DNA of 64,000 nt from Synergistaceae bacterium (GTDB lineage Bacteria > Synergistota > Synergistia > Synergistales > Aminobacteriaceae), in contig JAFSUD010000017.1 of NCBI GenBank assembly GCA_017445405.1, positions 1-64,000 on the forward strand, in the 5' to 3' direction. Positions 59,935 through 64,000 of this stretch are shown one piece after another. The notes below the pieces were generated by a model, which saw only the letters and a list, made by a program, of their open reading frames with translations, had not been told where the DNA came from and did no database searches. The first letter of the stretch is position 1, and every line of letters begins with the position of its first letter. The position numbers were made by a program, and so were the translations under genes.

Positions 59935-61318
59935 GACGTTCACCTCCATTAACCGGGACTTCCATCGGGTAATTGCCGTCAAAGCACGCCTTGCAGTACA
60001 CATCCTCTCCGCAGACATCACGCAGACTCTCCTCGCTCAGGTACGTAACTGAATCAGCTCCTAAGTACTCGCATATCTCTTCACGGGACTTCTGCACAGC
60101 AATTAATTTCTCCCTGTGAGGCGTATCTATCCCGAAGTAGCACGAATACCTGACTTCAGGAGAGGCAGCACACACATGAATCTCTTTTGCGCCCTCATCA
60201 CGCAGGAGCTTCACTATTCTGCGTAACGTCGTCCCGCGAACGATCGAGTCGTCCACGAGCACGAGCCTCTTGCCTTCAATGTTGTGCTTTATCGTCGCGA
60301 GCTTGATTCGGACTGCTGCATCGCGCTGTTCCTGATCCGGCAGAATAAACGTCCTCCCCATGTACTTATTCTTGATGAGTCCTTCGCCATACGGAATCCC
60401 TGAAGCCTCAGCGTAACCTATTGCCGCAGGAATCCCAGAATCAGGGACAGCCATAACCACATCAGCATCTATCTTTCCCTGCTGTGCTAGCTTCATTCCG
60501 CAGCGTCTACGGAACTCATATACGCTCACTCCGTCAACTATGCTGTCAGGCCTTGCAAAGTACACCAGCTCGAACACGCACAGATTCTTTCTGCACCACC
60601 GGGACGGCTCTATGCTGTGCAGTCCTTCACGGTCAATAATCACGATCTCTCCGGGCAGAACGTCCCGCACAAACTCCGCGTCGAGTGCCTCAAGTGCGCA
60701 TGTCTCTGACGCAAGAACATAGCCCTCTTCATTCTTGAGGCTGCCTATACACATGGGGTGAAGGCCGTAGGGGTCGCGAACTCCTATCAGCTTATCCCCG
60801 ATCGTAATCACTAGCACGTATGCTCCCTTGATGAGGCTCATTGCGTTTTTGATGCCTGACTCGATTCCTCGTGTTCCGTGCTGGCAAATCAGGTTGAGTA
60901 TTGACTCCGAGTCCGTAGTCGAGTGGAAGATGACCCCCTCGTCAGTGAGCATCTCTCTCAGGCTGTCGGCATTGACTAAATTTCCGTTGTGGGCGAGCGC
61001 GAGTTCTCCGAGCCTGCAGATTCCCGCTAAGGGCTGGGCACTCCTGACGCTCTGGTCTCCGGCTGTCGAGTAGCGTACATGTCCGATCGCTATGTTGCCG
61101 TTAAGGCCGCCGAGCTTCTCAGTCCTGAAGACTTCCCCGACGAGTCCGAGTCCCTTCTTGAGAGTGATTGAGCCGTTATTGTTGCTGGCTATTCCTGCGG
61201 ATTCCTGGCCTCTGTGCTGCAATGCGTAAAGTCCATAATAAACGAGGGGAGCAGCATTTTTCCCCTCATCATTGCGGTAAATTCCTATCACTCCGCACTC
61301 CTCGTGTAGTTCAGACAT
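59900..61318 (-). CDS. purF: Amidophosphoribosyltransferase
   Basis: Commits PRPP to purine synthesis. 472 residues. A short propeptide precedes the nucleophile in CGVIGIYRNDEG; the glutaminase domain includes GHVRYSTAGDQSV, and the PRPP loop is VLVDDSIVRGTTLRRI. Cys residues near EICEYLGADS and VYCKACFDGNYPM resemble the Fe-S ligands of Bacillus-type PurF. The C-terminal tail overlaps the antitoxin gene. purC lies upstream, overlapping by one base. Confidence 0.97.
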   Translation of the reverse strand: MSELHEECGVIGIYRNDEGKNAAPLVYYGLYALQHRGQESAGIASNNNGSITLKKGLGLVGEVFRTEKLGGLNGNIAIGHVRYSTAGDQSVRSAQPLAGICRLGELALAHNGNLVNADSLREMLTDEGVIFHSTTDSESILNLICQHGTRGIESGIKNAMSLIKGAYVLVITIGDKLIGVRDPYGLHPMCIGSLKNEEGYVLASETCALEALDAEFVRDVLPGEIVIIDREGLHSIEPSRWCRKNLCVFELVYFARPDSIVDGVSVYEFRRRCGMKLAQQGKIDADVVMAVPDSGIPAAIGYAEASGIPYGEGLIKNKYMGRTFILPDQEQRDAAVRIKLATIKHNIEGKRLVLVDDSIVRGTTLRRIVKLLRDEGAKEIHVCAASPEVRYSCYFGIDTPHREKLIAVQKSREEICEYLGADSVTYLSEESLRDVCGEDVYCKACFDGNYPMEVPVNGGERRENGAETQPGA

Positions 61319-62037
61319 TACTTCTTGCCGGTGATGCGCCCGAATATTTCATGATAGGCCTCTTCAACGCGTCCCATGTCCCGGCGGAATCTGTCCTTGT
61401 CGAGCTTCTCGTTAGTCTTTGCGTCCCAGAAGCGGCACGTGTCAGGAGAGATCTCATCAGCAAGAATGATTGTTCCGTCGGGAAGTCTTCCGGCCTCGAT
61501 CTTGAAGTCTATCAGCTTCACTCCGATTGACGCGAAAAATTCCTTGAGAGCATCATTGACTCCGTAGGCGAGCTTGCGGATCTGCTCTAACTCTTTCTCC
61601 GTCGCAACACCTAACGCGATAATGTGGCTGTCATTGATGAGCGGGTCATTCAGTGCGTCATCCTTGAGGGAGAACTCGAGAGTCGGGCACTTCAGCTCTC
61701 TTCCTTCCTCGACACCGTAACGCTTTGAGAACGAGCCTGCTGCCACATTCCTGATGATGATTTCCAGCGGAACTATCTTTACTGCACGCACAACGGTCTC
61801 GCGGTCGCTTAACTCCTCGACAAAATGAGTCTTTATGCCCTTGCCCTCAAGCATCCGGAACATGATATTGCTCATCTTGTTGTTGATTACGCCCTTGCCG
61901 GTGATTGTGCCTTTCTTGAGGCCATTGAAGGCGGTCGCGTCGTCCTTGTATTCCACTATGTAATATGCAGGGTCAGATGTAGCGTAAACTTTCTTGGCCT
62001 TGCCCTCGTATATCTGGTTCAGCTTGGTGATGTTCAT
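61318..62037 (-). CDS. purC: SAICAR synthase
   Basis: Joins CAIR and aspartate in purine synthesis. 239 residues from ATG at 62037: [48 protein letters not shown] and [18 protein letters not shown] at 62046 is an alternative start. The frame remains open further upstream through duplicated DNA, but those residues are unrelated to PurC. Its leader is part of a three-copy tandem array. Confidence 0.96.
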   Translation of the reverse strand: MNITKLNQIYEGKAKKVYATSDPAYYIVEYKDDATAFNGLKKGTITGKGVINNKMSNIMFRMLEGKGIKTHFVEELSDRETVVRAVKIVPLEIIIRNVAAGSFSKRYGVEEGRELKCPTLEFSLKDDALNDPLINDSHIIALGVATEKELEQIRKLAYGVNDALKEFFASIGVKLIDFKIEAGRLPDGTIILADEISPDTCRFWDAKTNEKLDKDRFRRDMGRVEEAYHEIFGRITGKK

Positions 62038-62039
62038 GA

Positions 62040-62377
62040 AGTTCACTAAATCCTTTCGCGTGAAAATGTGCATATTATAGTTCAAGCAGGGATAATTTAC
62101 CCGTTTATGCCTTACTCCCGCTGTCGCCGTCATAGTCGAAGAAATCTTTGCGTTTCCAGTACCACAGGCCGAGAGCAGCACACAAATTCACTAAATCCTT
62201 TCGCGTGAGAATGTGCATAGTTCAGCAGGGATAATTTACCCGTTTATGACTTACTCCCGCTGTCGTCGTCATAGTCGAAGAAGTCTTTGCGTTTCCAGTA
62301 CCGCAGGCCGAGAGCAGCACACAAATTCACTAAATCCTTTCGCGTGAGAATGTGCATAGTTCAAACCCGTTTATGCC
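62040..62377 (-). repeat. Three-copy array of a gene 3' end joined to the purC leader
   Basis: On the minus strand each unit has the end of the small membrane gene (TGGAAACGCAAAGA, then TCGACTATGACG) and the purC leader (TTTCGCGTGA, AATGTGCATA). Unit landmarks are at 62101, 62240 and 62367, giving spacings of 139 and 127 bp. The coding tails are altered (DYDGDSGSK-like instead of DYDDDSAK). Confidence 0.85.
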
Positions 62378-62593
62378 TCACTTTGCGCTGTCATCGTCAT
62401 AGTCGAAGAAGTCTTTGCGTTTCCAGTACCACAGGCCTAGAGCAAGCCCGGCACACAAGAATCCTCCGGCAAGTCCGCCGATCACATAATCCATCTTTAC
62501 CGGATTGCCGAGAAGTGAAGTCCCGTAACCTGCCAGCGCATACCCGAAAGCTATCATGCTCAAGAGTGATAATGTCGTGATGAACAGTCTCAT
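62378..62593 (-). CDS. Small two-helix membrane protein, unknown
   Basis: 71 residues: one hydrophobic helix at the front (ITTLSLLSMIAFGYALAGYG), a second in the middle (VIGGLAGGFLCAGLALGLWY), and a charged tail [15 protein letters not shown]. Glycine-rich helices resemble AtpI-type or other small inner-membrane proteins, without firm identity. Its 3' end is repeated twice downstream, toward purC. Confidence 0.65.
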   Translation of the reverse strand: MRLFITTLSLLSMIAFGYALAGYGTSLLGNPVKMDYVIGGLAGGFLCAGLALGLWYWKRKDFFDYDDDSAK

Positions 62594-62704
62594 AAATTTT
62601 TCTGCCTCCTTAATAGACTTTGATGCATACTATAACAAATTGCAGCGTTTACGCCGATAATTATTTATTCACACAATCTTATTACACAAAGGAGCTGTTA
62701 AGTT

Positions 62705-64000
62705 ATGCGTAGGTTTTTCCTGCTTATGCTGCTTGCTGTCATTATGTCCGTGAGCTTCTATGCGCATCCTTCATATTCAGAAGATAATTACCTGCAGCCG
62801 GTATCTGCTGATTTACAGAAGGAACACTTGAACGGGAATAATGATAGTGCTTATGTCCGAGAGATTCCGGGAGCCGGGATTTCAAGGAACAAAGTTACCC
62901 CGTCTGATAGTTATTATGACATGAGGCAAGACCCGAACAGAGGAGGAGGAAATTTTGTTACGGGTGTCAAGAATCAGAACTCCTACAATACCAGCTGGGC
63001 ATTTGCAGCTATGGGAGCAATCGAGTCTAACTACCTCATTCAAAGCGGGAAAACTCTTGATCTCTCGGAAATGTATTTAGCGTACTTCTCGCTTCTGAAT
63101 CCTGACAAATCAAAAGCGTTTGCCAATGTCAGCTCATTTTCTGACGCGATGAATCACGGCGGAAATGCATTCTATGCTGCAGCACTATTCTCAAGGCTTG
63201 ACGGCCCGGTACTTGAGAGCGATTTTCCCTACAGCCAGACTGCACCCTCTAAGTCATCACCGGAAAGCTATAAACGAGTCCTGAGAGTGAGGGATGCGCT
63301 TTCACTGCGCGTTGCAACAACAACAGACGAGAATTTATTATATGGCTTCACAGTGAACGCCGGCGACTCGAGCCGCACATCGGCTAAGGCAAGAATACTT
63401 CAGTTCGGAGGAATTGTCGCAGCTTATTACGACGACGATAATGACTACAAGAAGACTGCCTCAAACGGGACATCTTTCTACAGCACTACCAGAAACTATA
63501 ACCCTGACGGCTCGCCTAATACTTCCAAGACACCTAACCGTGATGTACTGCTTGTAGGCTGGGACGATAATTATTCACGCACGAACTTCAAGACACAGCC
63601 TCCTATGGATGGTGCATGGCTCGCAAAGAACTCGCGCGGTACGTCTTGGGGAGATAACGGCTATTTCTGGATTTCCTACAATAACTATCTCAGGGACGGC
63701 ACATCATTTGTAGTTGAAGAAGTCAGCCCTGACATGAAGGCATATTATTATGATGCTTTGGGAGCATGTTCTGCTTGGGGCTGGCAGACTTTACCGCTTT
63801 ATGCCGCAAATGTCTTCAAGGCCGAACGGGGACGATGAAAAACTTGTTGAGATAGGCCTATACACTCTCGGCCAGGACGAACCGGAAATCACGATATATA
63901 CAGGTCTCGGGACATCAATGCCTGCTTCTCCTGCTGAAGGCACAAAAATACTCACTCAGTCATCAAATACCCGCGAAACCTATTATTCCACCATCTATTA
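62705..64000 (+). pseudogene. Papain-like (C1) family secreted protein, inactive site and frameshift (partial)
   Basis: Signal peptide (FFLLMLLAVIMSVSFYA), then a C1 peptidase fold: VKNQNSYNTSWAFAAMGAI, where papain has QGSCGSCW; the catalytic Cys is Ser97. The His motif NHAVLLVG reads NRDVLLVGWDDNY, so His is Arg279; Asn309 remains in WLAKNSRGTSWG. The protein is probably not a protease. The frame stops at 63838, but the next codons in another frame (DDEKLVEIGLYTL) continue the lectin-like C-terminal domain to the window edge; one missing G at 63828-63831 explains this. It may be a decaying gene or an indel error. Confidence 0.75.

Noticed and set aside
62040-62377. purC extended upstream to 62181
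   Set aside because: The extra frame reads through duplicated DNA, and its residues do not resemble PurC; the family start matches 62037.
1-64000. A prophage or integrated element
   Set aside because: No integrase, phage structural gene, att-like repeats flanking a region or abrupt composition change was recognised; the tRNA cluster shows no adjacent integrase.

Overview
The window reads as chromosomal DNA of a Gram-negative (diderm) anaerobe, most likely a gut-type member of the Synergistota. This is an inference from gene content: an LpxL/HtrB-type acyltransferase, a Kdo transferase (WaaA) and a patatin fused to an outer-membrane barrel imply an outer membrane; TRAP, GltS, 2HCT and AEC carriers with many organic-acid enzymes suggest fermentation or small-molecule respiration; prolyl-tRNA synthetase is of the short archaeal type. 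No 16S rRNA is present to settle it. TTG, GTG and apparently non-standard start codons recur.

Layout. 1-1.3 kb: end of a type ISP restriction-modification gene and two tandem copies of a small basic/hydrophobic ORF. 1.3-8.3 kb: folK, threonine aldolase, valS and a glycan pyruvyltransferase (frameshifted at a poly-G tract) with an FrhB-like partner. 8.3-16.8 kb (minus): larC, comB, proS, a PIN toxin-antitoxin pair, patatin/barrel protein, cheX, an RNase H-fold protein and an LpxL-like acyltransferase. 16.8-27.3 kb: two YvyF-like zinc-ribbon proteins, prepilin peptidase, cysE-cysK, an ATP-grasp/alpha-E/transglutaminase operon, a secreted metallo-beta-lactamase-like protein, an ADP-ribosylglycohydrolase/VWA fusion and an Rrf2 regulator. 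27.5-39.9 kb: an organic-acid cluster (AroE-like dehydrogenase, TIM-barrel isomerase, HMG-CoA-lyase-like enzyme, TRAP transporter, secreted flavin reductase, LysR regulator, aldolase, D-2-hydroxyacid dehydrogenase, GltS carrier). 40-50 kb: methyltransferase, AEC carrier, 2HCT carrier, malic enzyme, WbsX-like protein, hydroxyacid dehydrogenase, hydrolase and waaA. 50-64 kb: four tRNAs, a lipoprotein, a 1425-residue helicase-nuclease, the dTDP-rhamnose operon, tRNA-Leu, a RelE-type module, purF-purC and a broken papain-like gene.

The most unusual property is genome-scale rather than a single gene. At seven gene ends (type ISP gene, cysE, the transglutaminase, an unknown membrane protein, the helicase-nuclease, rfbD/rfbC, a small membrane protein) the 3' end and adjoining intergenic DNA are present as diverged tandem copies, two or three per site. 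A related 5'-end repeat precedes the RNase H-fold gene. Intact genes are preserved and the spare copies are decaying. Other notable items are an in-frame palindromic repeat inside valS with a relative at 30.3 kb, poly-G tracts that could switch genes, a threonine aldolase that seems to start on ATT, a degenerate RecQ module fused to an intact UvrD helicase and nuclease, and a papain-like protein without its catalytic Cys and His.
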